Assembly (NCBI GenBank): GCA_030641945.1
Contig: DAOWLL010000099.1
Location: 1-6,630 of the forward strand
Direction: 5' to 3'
DNA from: Gammaproteobacteria bacterium
GTDB taxonomy: Bacteria; Pseudomonadota; Gammaproteobacteria; SZUA-229
DNA: 6,630 nucleotides
In this document: positions 6,112-6,630 of the stretch, one piece after another
Numbering within the stretch: position 1 is the first letter of the stretch
Layout of the letters: the number at the start of each line of letters is the position of its first letter
Notes under the pieces: model-generated
Databases searched by the model: none
What the model was told of the DNA's origin: nothing
What the model saw: the letters and a program-made list of their open reading frames with translations, nothing else
Position numbers and translations under genes: made by a program

Positions 6112-6499
6112 AACCTAACCTTTTTTTCATGAATATCCGTGTTCCATGCACGCCCGACTGGCTCGTGTGGGTAAGCGGACACCGCTATAGGGATATTCTC
6201 AATACAGTAAGTGATGCTTAGCTTGCCCTAGCTGAAAGCGTTGTCAAGCGGTGCGAGCCTTGTATCAACAGCGCCAGCTGTCACTTGCGATGAGTCGGCA
6301 AGACCTTGCCGTGCCCTCCGCGCTAGGCAACCACATTTCAGGTCATCTTCGAACGTCTACTCCAATACCCCGGAAATTGATCGAAACCTGTTCCGTTAGA
6401 TGTGCCTGGAACGCGGATAGTATATTTTTCACAATTGGTAACAATGTATCCGTACTGGGTGCCGGTCAACTAGCCCGTATTTCTCACCAGGATTTGGAA
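6112..6499. other. 388-bp leader region without a recognisable gene
   Basis: This is the upstream region of the minus-strand phosphorylase operon, so its promoter should be here. A perfect -35 hexamer TTGACA lies on the minus strand (opposite 6242-6247), but no acceptable -10 sits 16-19 bp downstream. A short dyad, CGGCAAG/CTTGCCG (6296-6311), is present without a T run. The plus-strand frame 6251-6520 is open for 89 codons but matches nothing I know. On the minus strand, an ATG at 6130 opens an eight-codon frame (MKKRLGYE) ending at 6104, overlapping the phosphorylase start. I see no tRNA, riboswitch or convincing operator. Confidence 0.5.
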
Positions 6500-6606
6500 T
6501 TTTGGGGCAAGCTGGCATAGCAGGTTGGACGATCGCCCGCGGATGCATAACCATAGCTATGGATTAAGGGGGATCGTCCAAGATGCGACGCCAGCTTGTT
6601 CCAAAA
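6500..6606. repeat. Long imperfect inverted repeat, MITE- or REP-like, with a central palindrome
   Basis: Two 39-nt arms, 6500-6538 and 6568-6606, match in inverted orientation at 32 of 39 positions. Perfect blocks are TTTTGG, CAAGCTGGC (6508-6516 against GCCAGCTTG at 6590-6598) and TTGGACGATC (6525-6534 against GATCGTCCAA at 6572-6581). The 29-nt loop holds a perfect 12-bp palindrome, CCATAGCTATGG (6551-6562). As RNA or single-stranded DNA it would fold into one long interrupted hairpin. Interrupted arms with conserved blocks look like a non-autonomous transposable element or an insertion-sequence end, not a terminator, since no T run follows. I cannot name the family. The element could continue past the window. 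Confidence 0.65.
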
Positions 6607-6630
6607 ACCAAATAGCACAGAGTGTAAATA

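Noticed and set aside
6219..6247. TTGACA on the minus strand as a sigma-70 promoter for the phosphorylase operon
   Set aside because: The hexamer is perfect but positions 16-19 bp downstream (AAGCTA and neighbours) do not resemble TATAAT, so I do not call a promoter.
6296..6311. CGGCAAG/CTTGCCG dyad as a terminator
   Set aside because: No T run follows on either strand, and it lies upstream of the operon it would serve.
6251..6520. Plus-strand 89-codon open frame
   Set aside because: No family resemblance, no evident ribosome-binding site, and its 3' end is made of the inverted-repeat arm at 6500-6538. It could be a decayed fragment, but I cannot support calling it a gene.

Overview
The window looks like chromosomal DNA of a non-enteric gammaproteobacterium. 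The left part carries the conserved stationary-phase block surE-pcm-yqaA-nlpD, which in this class normally runs into rpoS; nlpD here is cut by the left edge, so rpoS would lie just outside. I do not assign a genus. No rRNA, tRNA, CRISPR array or phage gene is visible.

Layout. Positions 1-2559, all on the minus strand, hold a tightly packed four-gene operon read surE > pcm > yqaA > nlpD. Every junction overlaps: TAATG for surE/pcm, ATGA for pcm/yqaA and ATGA for yqaA/nlpD. A 52-bp divergent gap (2560-2611) separates surE from a plus-strand Smr-domain nuclease gene (2612-3157). The convergent gap 3158-3480 has no intact gene and is a mosaic of three repeat types: a triple CACAGAG repeat, a CCTGGAT/ATCCGGG hairpin repeat, and a 214-bp element with 25-bp imperfect terminal inverted repeats. 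That element still carries the last ~52 codons of a REP-associated (Y1/RAYT-like) transposase.

Positions 3481-6111 (minus strand) are a two-gene sugar module: a GH13 subfamily 18 sucrose-phosphorylase-type enzyme (4339-6111), followed 42 bp downstream by a HAD-IIB phosphatase of the sucrose-phosphatase type (3481-4296). The phosphorylase has an extra ~65-residue block in its B-domain region. Positions 6112-6499 are a gene-poor leader. A 39-bp-arm imperfect inverted repeat (6500-6606) with a perfect 12-bp palindrome in its loop lies near the right edge.

How the genes fit together. SurE (nucleotide phosphatase), Pcm (repair of isoaspartyl damage), YqaA (DedA-type membrane protein) and NlpD (envelope lipoprotein activating cell-wall amidase) form a survival and envelope-maintenance operon. 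The phosphatase/phosphorylase pair most likely makes or recycles a glucosyl disaccharide or glucosylated compatible solute (sucrose, glucosylglycerol or glucosylglycerate). No glycosyltransferase, transporter or regulator that would settle the substrate is in view. This module has repeat elements on both sides, which suggests an accessory insertion next to core genes.

I found no clearly new system. The best leads are the phosphorylase insertion with a helix-hairpin-helix-like signature, the internally deleted transposase element, and the unidentified long dyad at 6500-6606.
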